From positions 1 through 6,388 of the forward strand of contig DQCI01000300.1 of the NCBI GenBank assembly GCA_003545125.1: a stretch of DNA of 6,388 bases, written 5' to 3'. Positions 1 through 5,847 of this stretch are shown here, piece by piece; the stretch's first letter is position 1, and the number at the start of each line of letters is the position of its first letter. The DNA comes from Paracoccaceae bacterium. Its GTDB lineage: Bacteria; Pseudomonadota; Alphaproteobacteria; Rhodobacterales; Rhodobacteraceae. The notes beneath the pieces were generated by a model. It was not told where the DNA came from. It was given only the letters and a program-made list of their open reading frames with translations, and ran no database searches. The translations under genes were made by a program, and so were the position numbers.

Positions 1-96
1 ATTCAGCCCCCAATAGCCGCCAAGGAGGCAGAAGATGATGGTGAGCCAAACCGCCACAGGACGCTTGATGCTCGCGCGTGAGATGCTGAGTGCCAT
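1..96 (-). CDS. RND efflux pump, inner-membrane subunit (N-terminal fragment, cut by window edge)
   Basis: Only the first 32 codons are inside the window. The reading starts at the ATG whose complement is at 94-96 and stays open to the left edge. The peptide begins MALSISRASIKRPVAVW and continues into a hydrophobic stretch (residues about 15-27) followed by GYWGLN. In RND transporters (HAE1/AcrB-like) a short cytoplasmic N-terminus with a basic 'RP' just before the first membrane helix is the usual opening, and this fits. The gene starts 33 nt after the stop of the adaptor gene on the same strand, the standard adaptor-then-pump order of tripartite efflux operons. A modest AGGA-type ribosome site lies in that gap. 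The family is inferred from a short fragment plus gene order; the substrate cannot be judged. Confidence 0.8.
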   Translation of the reverse strand, partial: MALSISRASIKRPVAVWLTIIFCLLGGYWGLN

Positions 97-129
97 GGAT
101 TTATTCTTGTCCTGCCGAAAGAACGGGGA

Positions 130-1254
130 TCAATGCCCCGAAACCGTCACGGTCTGATTGTCCCTGAGCCGCCACCAGCCGCCGGAAATGACCAATTCGT
201 TGCCCTCAAGGCCTTCCAGAACGACGATCTCGTCGTCGATCGGAAGGCCCAGACGGACCGTCCTGCGCGCGACCTGGCCGGACGTTTCTTCATAGATCCA
301 GATGGAAGGCTCGGTTCGGCTCGTCGTGTCCACCGCCGAAACCGGAACGATGACAGATTGCGGGCGATCTTCCTCGGCTGCGGTCGAAATGCGCACCTCG
401 GCCGTCATCCCGGGCAGCAGGCGCGGGTCGACATCACCCGTGATTGCGATTTCCACATCGTAGGTTTGCGCCGTCGGATCGACATCGGTCGCAAAGGACC
501 GCAGCATGAGCGGCGCCGTGTAACCCGGCACTGCCGGAAAACTCGCCATGATGTCGAAGGCGTCGGGCGCCGAACGTGCAACAGCCGCAAGTTCTTCCGG
601 CAGCGAAATCATGATCCGCATCTCGCTGACGTCTTGCAGACGCGCGACAGGCGCGGCTGAGGTGACATTGACATACTCCTCAACGAAGGTGCGCGCCACG
701 ATCGCATCGAAGGGTGCGTCGATCCGCGTCTGAGACAGGTGCCGCTTGGCCTCGCGAAGCGCAACGTCTGCCTGTGCGAACTGTGCGCGCGCAGTGTCGA
801 GACGTGCGTCGGCCGCGATCCCCCGTTCGGCGAGGCTCGCCGCGCGCTCGAGTTCGGAATTCGCAAGGTCGAAGGAGGCCTGAGCCCGATCGACGGCAAG
901 ATCAAAATCAGTTTGATCGAGTCCCGCGATCACGTCGCCCTCGCGAATCTTGTCGCCCGGCTCGACGTCGAGGGTAATGATCTGCCCCGGTATCTGAAAC
1001 GCTATGTCCACCGTTCGGGCAGGTTCGACACGGCCGGCAACGGCGCGGGTTTGATTGACCACGCGCCTGAGTGCACGGGTCACTTCGACCGTGACCGGTT
1101 GGTCGGGTTCGGGGGCAACCGCCGTTTCGGCCACAGCTTCGTTGGCCTGCTGGGCCGAGACGCCGGTAAGCATCGCAGCCAGGAGCCCCACGACCGCGAT
1201 AGCAAGAACGCTTGCGACCACTGTCAAACTTCGGCTTTTTTTAGTCGAGTCCAT
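130..1254 (-). CDS. RND efflux periplasmic adaptor subunit (membrane fusion protein, HlyD/AcrA-like)
   Basis: This 374-residue protein should link an RND pump to an outer-membrane channel. Residues about 10-30 are a hydrophobic N-terminal segment ending VSA-QQ at 32-36, a plausible signal peptidase I site; there is no lipobox cysteine. The biotinyl-lipoyl-like half-motif lies near 83-115 (IPGQI, VEPGDKIREGDVIAGLD). An Ala-rich helical hairpin follows at about 118-172, and the second lipoyl half near 178-207 (IDAPFDAIVA). A beta-barrel follows with the family's LLPGMTAEVRI at 279-289, then a C-terminal membrane-proximal domain. Length and domain order are typical. The start ATG overlaps the last 14 bases of the upstream tetR gene, and a GAGGA ribosome site (complement of about 1264-1268) lies within tetR, which points to translational coupling. 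The pump gene follows 33 nt downstream. Substrate unknown. Confidence 0.93.
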   Translation of the reverse strand: MDSTKKSRSLTVVASVLAIAVVGLLAAMLTGVSAQQANEAVAETAVAPEPDQPVTVEVTRALRRVVNQTRAVAGRVEPARTVDIAFQIPGQIITLDVEPGDKIREGDVIAGLDQTDFDLAVDRAQASFDLANSELERAASLAERGIAADARLDTARAQFAQADVALREAKRHLSQTRIDAPFDAIVARTFVEEYVNVTSAAPVARLQDVSEMRIMISLPEELAAVARSAPDAFDIMASFPAVPGYTAPLMLRSFATDVDPTAQTYDVEIAITGDVDPRLLPGMTAEVRISTAAEEDRPQSVIVPVSAVDTTSRTEPSIWIYEETSGQVARRTVRLGLPIDDEIVVLEGLEGNELVISGGWWRLRDNQTVTVSGH

Positions 1255-1849
1255 CGATCATTGTCCTCAATCGCTCGATGATGGGCTCTCTGAGATCCGC
1301 ACCGCCGTCTGGAAGGTTTAAAAGTTTCTGGAACCGCAGCCCCTGGATCGCCAGGACGGCAACCATAGCACCCGGAGCATCTTGCGTGCCGGACAGGATA
1401 CGCTCAAGGTCGCCAGTCAATTCAGTCCGCAGCGGATCGAGCAGCCGCGGATCCGAGGCGGCGACCGCGAGAATCGCCGTCGATAGGTCATCGTCCAAGT
1501 CTTCCGAATGTAGAATCGTTTCGAGATGACCATGTAGTGTGCGCGAGGGGTGCCGCTCCGGCACTTTCCCGAGGAGCTCGCGGTGCTTGGCCAGCATCTG
1601 ATCCAACAGCCCGGAAAGCAGAGCCTTCTTCGTCGGGTAGTTGTAAAGCACTCCGCCCTTGCTGAGGCCCGCCTCCTTTGCGACCGCCTCGATCGTTATC
1701 TTTCCCACTCCCTCACGCCCGGCGACCGCGCGCGCCGCACCGAGAATCCTCGGAGATGCGTTCCTGGATCCCGCTGGGTGCTTTCGCTCACTCAAGACTG
1801 TACCGTCCGGTCGGTTTAGGTTTCGGCGTGGGATAGTCTGTCGCATCAT
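1241..1849 (-). CDS. TetR/AcrR-family transcriptional regulator of the efflux operon
   Basis: This predicted DNA-binding repressor has 202 residues when started at the first of two adjacent ATGs (complement of 1847-1849). The helix-turn-helix lies at residues about 51-71 (ITIEAVAKEAGLSKGGVLYNY), followed by the usual helix-4 opening PTKKALLSGLL. The remainder is an all-helical ligand-binding and dimerisation domain. The family is usually 190-210 residues. The frame stays open further upstream to a TTG at 1919-1921, giving 226 residues, and another TTG at 1793-1795 would give 184. None has a convincing Shine-Dalgarno site. I chose the ATG on codon type and family length, although even this leaves about 34 residues before helix 1, more than usual. 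The stop overlaps the adaptor start, so regulator, adaptor and pump are probably one transcript under autorepression. The fold is clear; the start is uncertain. Confidence 0.88.
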   Translation of the reverse strand: MMRQTIPRRNLNRPDGTVLSERKHPAGSRNASPRILGAARAVAGREGVGKITIEAVAKEAGLSKGGVLYNYPTKKALLSGLLDQMLAKHRELLGKVPERHPSRTLHGHLETILHSEDLDDDLSTAILAVAASDPRLLDPLRTELTGDLERILSGTQDAPGAMVAVLAIQGLRFQKLLNLPDGGADLREPIIERLRTMIDGLD

Positions 1850-1926
1850 CAGGGTCAAGCGTTCGATCAAGTCCGTTCTAAGCCGGCCCGTCACGGCGTC
1901 TTCAGCGGCGAAAGAAGGCAATAAAC

Positions 1927-1940
1927 GCCGTTCAAACGGC
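1927..1940. promoter_or_regulatory. Candidate TetR operator (14-bp palindrome)
   Basis: GCCGTT-CA-AACGGC is a perfect inverted repeat with 6-bp arms and a 2-bp centre. It lies 78 bases upstream of the ATG chosen for the minus-strand tetR gene, and 6 bases upstream of the alternative TTG at 1919-1921. TetR-family repressors commonly bind such short dyads upstream of their own gene, so it is a reasonable autoregulatory site for the efflux operon. No convincing -35/-10 pair was recognised around it, and a dyad of this size can arise by chance in GC-rich DNA. Confidence 0.4.
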
Positions 1941-2177
1941 CCATATTTTGCTTGCCGGCGACAACGTCAGCAGCAGCGGAGCCAGAGCTGTCAAACAAAT
2001 GTGAACCAGTCTCAGTTTGCCCGAGATCGCGGAGCCTCGGCAAAAACTTGGTCAAGACCATCCGCCGCAAGACGCGGTGCTTTTCCAACAGGTTCAAGAA
2101 AGGAGAATTGTGCTTAGCTTGGTGCGGATCCGGTCACATCTCAAGCCAAAGTGAGCGAAGGTCTTCTAAGGAGAGGC
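1941..2177. other. Intergenic region between divergent tetR genes; no gene recognised
   Basis: Short open frames exist on both strands, but none resembles a known family or has a good ribosome site with its start. The stretch is less GC-rich than the intact genes. A hairpin-like dyad (CCGAG at 2021-2025 with CTCGG at 2036-2040, extendable with a bulge) is present but has no trailing T-run. The promoters for the leftward efflux operon and the rightward broken tetR should lie here, yet no clear hexamer pairs are visible. Confidence 0.4.
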
Positions 2178-2798
2178 GTGTTGCGCGAAGATAAGGTCAA
2201 CGATGTCAATCGTGGAGCGCGTTCGGTTTCTTTCGGGCATGAATTCGCGCGCACACGTGACTAGGATCGCAGATGCGGCGTGCGTCTCGAAATCAACTCT
2301 GTATGCACATTTCCCACCAAGACAGCCCATTTAGTCGAAGTCGTGTCGAGGGAGTGCGACATGCTCGCCGAAGAGCCTGAAACACTATTGCTGACACAGG
2401 GGCCAGTGGAAGAAACTTTGCCGTCGTTCAGGAGCGCTCTGATCGGGCTTGTTTTCTCGAATGCATATATCCGGCTTTACCGGATCTGCGCTTCCGAAGC
2501 CGGCCGATTTCCTCAGATCGGAGAACGCTTCTTCAAAGCCGGACCCGGACGGGTAAGGCTCATCCTTGCGCGGTATCTTGAAAACCAGTACCGAATGGGA
2601 GAGATGCCAGTCCCAGACGCTGATCTCGCTGCGGATCAGTTCGTTCAATTTTCTTTCACCAGAATCCTGACCAACCGATTGTGCGGCGTTCAAGAACGGA
2701 TAGATATATCCGTGATATCCAGAAGGGCAGAAAGCGCAACAAGGGCGTTTCTTGCAATCTACGCGGCAAACCCCGCGGTCAAGCTAAGGAATGTCTGA
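2178..2798 (+). pseudogene. Second TetR/AcrR-family regulator, broken by frameshifts
   Basis: A TetR-type protein can be read only by changing frame twice. From GTG 2178 (or TTG 2181), just after AAGGAG at 2168-2173, the frame gives a helix-1-like segment ending GHEFARTR, then a TAG at 2262-2264. The +1 frame from about 2257 gives VTRIADAACVSKSTLYAHF, an unmistakable TetR helix-turn-helix, then stops soon after. The original frame resumes at the C-run 2313-2315 with PTKTAHLVEVV and stays open to 2798, giving a helical effector domain that includes ASEAGRFPQIGERFF. Lengths between landmarks match intact TetR proteins if about 2 bases are missing near 2256 and 1 base near 2313. The gene diverges from the efflux operon. 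Its last residues and stop (TGA 2796-2798) lie in the proposed left end of the insertion sequence. GC content is visibly lower than in its neighbours. A sequencing error is the main alternative to a true pseudogene. Confidence 0.75.
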
Positions 2799-2803
2799 TC
2801 AAC
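2788..2803 (+). repeat. Proposed left terminal inverted repeat of the IS5 element
   Basis: GGAATGTCTGATCAAC matches the inward-read right end at 11 of 16 positions. It overlaps the final codons and stop of the broken tetR gene and is preceded by CTAA, a plausible IS5 target site. Confidence 0.45.
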
Positions 2804-2929
2804 TGCCCTGGCTTCGCCAAAACGGCTCGTTGAGCGTTGGCATGACGCTCCGTCCCGGCGGCGGGCTCCAGTATTTCGGTGCCGAGGCCGCATCTGCGGC
2901 GGCAAGCCCGATTGTTGGGAGACTCGTCC

Positions 2930-3893
2930 TCATGCCAGCAGCCTTCGTCTGACCAGAAACAGGTTCCCGAGCGCGAAGAGGGTGAAGAGCTGGGCGCGGG
3001 TCTTGGCGAGGCCGCGGTAGCGCGTCTTCACATGGCCGAATTGGCGCTCGATGACCCGGAAGGGATGCTCGATCCTGGCCCGCACCTTGGAAATAATCCG
3101 GTTGATCTGCGCGTCGATCGGGTGCAGCGGGCCGCCCCTGGGCGCTTTGCGCATGACGCCCCAGACCTTGCCCGGCCCGGCGAAGGCAGCCTCGCGATCG
3201 GCGCTGACGTAGCCCTTGTCGCCGAACCCGGACTGCGCGTCGCCGTGCAGCAGGTCATCGAACTTCTGGCTGTGGTGGACCTTCGCGGTGCTGGCTTCCA
3301 GCGTGTGGACCAGCCCGCTGTCGATATCGACGCCGACATGCGCCGTCATCCCGAAGGACCAGGCGTTGCCCTTCCTGGTGCTGCTCATCTCCGGGTCGCG
3401 TGCCCTCTGCTTGTTCTTGCTAGAGCTCGGCGCGTCGATCAGCGTCGCGCCGACCAACCTTCCCTCGCGCGGAAGAATGCCCTGCCCGCGCATATAGACG
3501 GTCACCGCCTCGAAGGTCGCCCGCGTCAGGTCGTGCCGTTCCAGCAGATGACGGAAGTTGAGGAAGGTCGTCTCGTCCGGGATCGCGTCGTCACCCAGCT
3601 TCAGCCCGGCAAACCGGCGCATCGCGTCGCTGTCGTAGAGCGCTTCTTCGGCCGCCGGGTCACTGAGCGCATACCATTGCTGCCGGCAGCAGACCCGGAG
3701 CATGACCTCCAGCGGCGGGCGCCCGGCCGGCCTTCGGCCCGGCCTTCGGCCCGGCATTCGGGCAGTGCGGCTCGATCAGCGCCACCAGCCGCGCCCAGGG
3801 CACAACCGCTTCCATCTCGCCGAGAAACCTCTCCCGTCGCGTGCGCTTCTTCATCCCGGCATCGGCCAGCGAGGCGAAGGTGGTCTGCTTCAT
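2930..3893 (-). pseudogene. IS5-family transposase, interrupted by a frameshift
   Basis: This is a DDE transposase of the IS5 type that would cut and join the element's ends. The likely start is the ATG at 3891-3893 (MKQTTFASLADAG), rather than the TTG six codons earlier. The first frame runs through RRERFLGEMEAVVPWARLVALIEPHCPNAG and then needs a +1 shift, within about 3711-3762, to continue as RPPLEVMLRV and on to the stop at 2930-2932. Numbered in the second frame from its ATG at 3757, the presumed catalytic residues are D108 (TLIDAPSSSKN), D180 (GFGDKGY) and E230 (RARIEHPFR). The C-terminus is TRAQLFTLFALGNLFLVRRRLLA. The combined product of about 320 residues matches the family's usual size. 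All catalytic residues are intact, so only the frame change, inside a GC-rich tandem repeat, disables it. Programmed frameshifting occurs in some IS5 subgroups but I see no slippery site. Confidence 0.85.
3727..3762. repeat. 12-bp tandem repeat, about three copies, within the transposase gene
   Basis: CCGGCCTTCGGC occurs at 3727-3738 and 3739-3750, and a third copy at 3751-3762 differs at two positions (CCGGCATTCGGG). On the coding strand one frame reads the unit as GPKA and the other as GRRP. The transposase must change frame at or beside this array, so slippage here is the likely cause of the break. Confidence 0.8.
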
Positions 3894-3950
3894 CGAGGGC
3901 GGCTCCCGCAAGATCGCCGCCAGCCTATCAGATCATGACCGAAGGCCGAG

Positions 3951-3966
3951 GTTCTTCAGAGGTTGC
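3951..3966 (-). repeat. Proposed right terminal inverted repeat of the IS5 element
   Basis: On the plus strand this reads GTTCTTCAGAGGTTGC; the inward complement is GCAACCTCTGAAGAAC. It lies 57 bases outside the transposase ATG and is followed by CTGA. It agrees with the left end at 11 of 16 positions. Confidence 0.5.
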
Positions 3967-4042
3967 CTGAAGTGTGCAAGCGGCGCCGATATCCCACTCA
4001 GGTAACCGGAACGCGACCAATGGGCAGAAAGGTGATCCTTCT

Positions 4043-4396
4043 TCATTCCGCCGCGCGCGCTGTCCCGGCAAAGGCGCCCTCGGCCTCCCAGCGGCGCGCG
4101 ATGGTACCGAGCATGTCGAGCACGCCGCGCAGTTCCGTGCCGCGTTCTGTCAGCCCATAGGTCACGGCGGGTGGAATGGTCATGGCCTGCTCCCGCCACA
4201 AGACACCGGCATGTTCGAGCATCCGCAGCCGTTCGGTCAGAACCCGCGTGGAAATGCCGGGCACCAGGCGCTTGATTTCGCCGAAGCGCTGCGGCCCCTG
4301 CTCGGACAGAACCCACAGGATATAGATGGTCCACGGGCCGGTGATCACCCTCAGCAAGGCCTCCATCGGACAAGAGGGGGGCAGGACTGTCTTCAT
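4043..4396 (-). CDS. HxlR-family (DUF24) winged-helix transcriptional regulator
   Basis: This 117-residue cytoplasmic regulator shows the HxlR pattern throughout. It has a Cys-Pro near the N-terminus (C9 in PPSCPMEALLRVI), the GPW of helix 1 at 20-22, and QRFGEIKRLVPGISTRVLTERLRMLEHAGV spanning about 36-65 as the DNA-binding region. The wing and LTERGTEL follow at 82-89, and a dimerising C-terminal helix contains RRWEAEGAF. In the related B. subtilis YodB, CatR and HypR proteins the matching N-terminal cysteine senses quinones or oxidants; carrying that role over to C9 is inference. The start is supported by TAAGGAG (complement of about 4404-4410), 8 nt before the ATG. The gene diverges from the DoxX/dioxygenase genes, and the shared gap carries a strong inverted repeat, so it probably controls both sides. 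The stop lies about 75 bases from the proposed IS end. GC content matches the rest of the module. Confidence 0.93.
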   Translation of the reverse strand: MKTVLPPSCPMEALLRVITGPWTIYILWVLSEQGPQRFGEIKRLVPGISTRVLTERLRMLEHAGVLWREQAMTIPPAVTYGLTERGTELRGVLDMLGTIARRWEAEGAFAGTARAAE

Positions 4397-4413
4397 TGCG
4401 GGCGCTCCTTACG

Positions 4414-4456
4414 GTAGAAGAAAGCAGGTTACTTTTAAGTGCCTACTTTCTTTTAC
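4414..4456. promoter_or_regulatory. Candidate HxlR operator: 15-bp imperfect inverted repeat
   Basis: Arm GTAGAAGAAAGCAGG (4414-4428) and arm CCTACTTTCTTTTAC (4442-4456) pair at 13 of 15 positions across a 13-base centre that includes the small dyad ACTTTTAAGT (4431-4440). The centre of the whole repeat and that of the inner dyad nearly coincide. The AT-rich site stands out from GC-rich surroundings and sits between the divergent HxlR and DoxX-like genes. It abuts the TATAAT box for the rightward genes and lies 18-60 bases upstream of the HxlR start. A symmetric site there is what a dimeric winged-helix repressor would need. Binding by this HxlR protein is inferred. Confidence 0.6.
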
Positions 4457-4467
4457 ACAACAACACT

Positions 4468-4473
4468 TATAAT
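4468..4473 (+). promoter_or_regulatory. -10 box of the rightward promoter (TATAAT)
   Basis: A perfect TATAAT lies 68 bases upstream of the DoxX-like ATG in the divergent gap. The -35 position at normal spacing (about 4444-4451) has only weak resemblance to TTGACA and falls inside the right arm of the inverted repeat, so repressor binding there would block polymerase. On the other strand, TTGTGT followed 17 bases later by TAAAAG (complement of 4432-4437) is a weaker candidate for the HxlR promoter. Confidence 0.5.
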
Positions 4474-4541
4474 GGAAATGACTGGGGAAACCAGCAACCC
4501 ACGAACCGGGCGACGGTTTGCGACGGTCAGGGAGAGCAGCA

Positions 4542-4949
4542 ATGAGTGACAGGGCGGTACGGTATGTCTACTGGATCGCGACCGGGCTTTTGGCGCTGAT
4601 CTACCTGGGTGCGGCGGCCTTCTACCTCTCGTCCTACGACATGGTCGCAGGCATGTATCGCGAAGTGCTGGGCTATCCGACCTACATCATCTGGCCTCTG
4701 GCAATCCTGAAGGTCGTCGGTGCGGTGATCATTCTATGGCGCCCCGCGGCGATGCTGGCTGACTGGGCCTATGCGGCGATGTTCTGGCATCTGATACTGG
4801 CATTCGGGGCGCATGTGGGTGCGAGCGATCCGGGTTGGCCGCTTGCCGTGGTGGCCTGGGTGCTCCTGATCGTCTCGTGGCTGACCGCGAACCGCGTGCG
4901 CGAAGTCAAATCGGCCTGTGCACCCGCGTTGCAGGCAGCGGCGAACTGA
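4542..4949 (+). CDS. DoxX-like family integral membrane protein
   Basis: This 135-residue protein has four predicted membrane helices, at about 9-30, 46-65, 70-92 and 97-116, with a short charged N-terminus and a polar tail. The segment with KVVGAVIILWRP (57-68), followed by ADWAYAAMFWHLILAFGAH (73-91), is typical of the DoxX_2 group of small quinone-associated membrane proteins. Members are often found beside redox or electrophile-stress genes; biochemical function is poorly defined. The ATG at 4542 is chosen because GGGAGA lies 5 nt upstream; an in-frame TTG eight codons earlier has no such site. It is the first gene rightward from the HxlR operator and is followed after 78 bases by the dioxygenase gene. 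B. subtilis CatD, encoded with the dioxygenase CatE, is a DoxX-family protein, so a partner role in aromatic or quinone detoxification is inferred. Confidence 0.85.
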   Translation: MSDRAVRYVYWIATGLLALIYLGAAAFYLSSYDMVAGMYREVLGYPTYIIWPLAILKVVGAVIILWRPAAMLADWAYAAMFWHLILAFGAHVGASDPGWPLAVVAWVLLIVSWLTANRVREVKSACAPALQAAAN

Positions 4950-5027
4950 TCCGTTGCGGAGCGGAACCCCATGCCGGCCGCTTCCCGTGAAGGCTGACGT
5001 GAAGGCTGGGCTCGAAAGGACGATGGC

Positions 5028-5843
5028 ATGACGGAAAGACAGCCGACGGCGTTCCTTCCCCATGGGGGAGGCCCTTGCTTCTTCATGGACTGGAACCCGC
5101 CCGATACCTGGGACCGACACCGCAGGTTTCTGGAGGGATTCCCGGCCAGCTTGCCGGCAAGACCCAAGTCCCTGCTGGTCATCTCGGGCCACTGGGAAGA
5201 GCGGGAGTTTACCGTCCAGACCAATCCCGCGCCGCCCCTGCTGTTCGACTATCACGGCTTTCCGGCGCACACCTATCAGCTGAGCTGGCCCGCGCCGGGG
5301 GATCCTGCGCTGGCCGACCGGGTGGGTGAGCTCCTGGAAGGCGCAGGCTTCAAGACCGGATCCGATTCTGCGCGCGGCTTCGATCACGGCGTCTTCGTAC
5401 CGCTGAAGGTGGCCTTCCCAGAGGCCGATATTCCCACTGTCCAGCTCAGCCTGCGCGTCGATCTCGACCCGCAGGCGCATCTGGCGGCGGGCCGGGCGCT
5501 GGCGCCCCTGCGCGACGACGGCGTTCTTATCATCGGATCGGGCAATACCTATCACAATATGGCGGTCATGATGCGGGCGATGCAGGGCGGGGCGACGGGT
5601 ACCGTCGCCGGAACGGAGTTTGATCGCTGGCTGACCGATGCGGTCACACAGGACGATCCCGCCCGACGCGACGCGATGCTGGCGGCGTGGGAACAGGCCC
5701 CGCGCGCGCGCGCGGCGAACCCGCGCGAGGAGCACCTCATCCCGCTGCATGTCGTGGCGGGGGCGGCAGGTGCCGATCGCGGCACCAAGACGCTGGAAGA
5801 TCACGTAATGGGCGCGGTCGAAAGCGCCTTCAGATTCGGGTGA
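5028..5843 (+). CDS. LigB/DODA-type extradiol aromatic ring-opening dioxygenase
   Basis: This 271-residue protein matches the class III extradiol dioxygenase family (LigB domain; relatives include E. coli YgiD and plant DOPA 4,5-dioxygenase), which open catechol rings with O2 using a metal held by histidines. Visible landmarks are LPHGGGP with H12, VISGHWE with H55, GFDHGVFVPLK with H120, GSGNTYHN with H176, and EEHLIPLHVV with H236 and H241. H12, H55 and H236 are the expected metal ligands and H120/H176 the expected active-site histidines, by family analogy. The length is normal and nothing appears missing. AAGGA at 5015-5019 lies 8 nt before the ATG. The next gene starts 4 bases after its stop, so the two are surely co-transcribed. 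No signal peptide is seen, so it should be cytoplasmic. The actual catechol substrate cannot be read from sequence; some YgiD-like members have weak or unknown activity. Confidence 0.92.
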   Translation: MTERQPTAFLPHGGGPCFFMDWNPPDTWDRHRRFLEGFPASLPARPKSLLVISGHWEEREFTVQTNPAPPLLFDYHGFPAHTYQLSWPAPGDPALADRVGELLEGAGFKTGSDSARGFDHGVFVPLKVAFPEADIPTVQLSLRVDLDPQAHLAAGRALAPLRDDGVLIIGSGNTYHNMAVMMRAMQGGATGTVAGTEFDRWLTDAVTQDDPARRDAMLAAWEQAPRARAANPREEHLIPLHVVAGAAGADRGTKTLEDHVMGAVESAFRFG

Positions 5844-5847
5844 CGTC

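Larger units (their letters stand above)
2788..3966 (-). mobile_element. IS5-family insertion sequence, about 1.18 kb, degenerate
   Basis: The element contains an IS5-type DDE transposase on the minus strand. I propose ends at 2788 and 3966. The left end GGAATGTCTGATCAAC and the inward-read right end GCAACCTCTGAAGAAC agree at 11 of 16 positions and share the core TCTGA. The resulting 1179 bp fits the usual length of about 1.2 kb for the IS5 subgroup. Flanks are CTAA (2784-2787) and CTGA (3967-3970), a possible imperfect 4-bp target duplication of the YTAR kind known for IS5. The 126 bases between transposase stop and left repeat (2804-2929) hold no gene I can recognise. The transposase is split in two frames, so the copy is probably inactive. 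That an element is present is secure; the exact ends are inference from weak repeats. Confidence 0.72.

Noticed and set aside
2016..2046. Hairpin-like dyad TTTGCCCGAG / CTCGGCAAAAA
   Set aside because: It has no T-run downstream of the stem on either strand and a bulged stem, so it is not called as a terminator.
1952..2194. Plus-strand open frame of about 80 codons, and a minus-strand one of 68 codons (1891-2097)
   Set aside because: No recognisable domain, no convincing ribosome site, and atypical composition; treated as chance frames in an intergenic region.
2804..2929. Possible extra coding piece between the transposase stop and the left IS end
   Set aside because: Readable peptides on both strands are short and match no family I know; best treated as IS non-coding end sequence.
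2879..3970. Plus-strand open frame of 363 codons opposite the transposase
   Set aside because: It is antisense to a clearly recognisable IS5 transposase, its translation is low-complexity Arg/Pro/Ala-rich, and it resembles no family.
3933..4373. Minus-strand frame overlapping the HxlR gene
   Set aside because: It is a different frame of the same strand as the well-supported HxlR gene, which has a good ribosome site; it also crosses the proposed IS end.
5700..5713. Alternating CG run of about 13 bases inside the dioxygenase gene
   Set aside because: It encodes an ordinary Arg-Ala stretch in a GC-rich gene; the frame is intact and there is no sign of phase variation.
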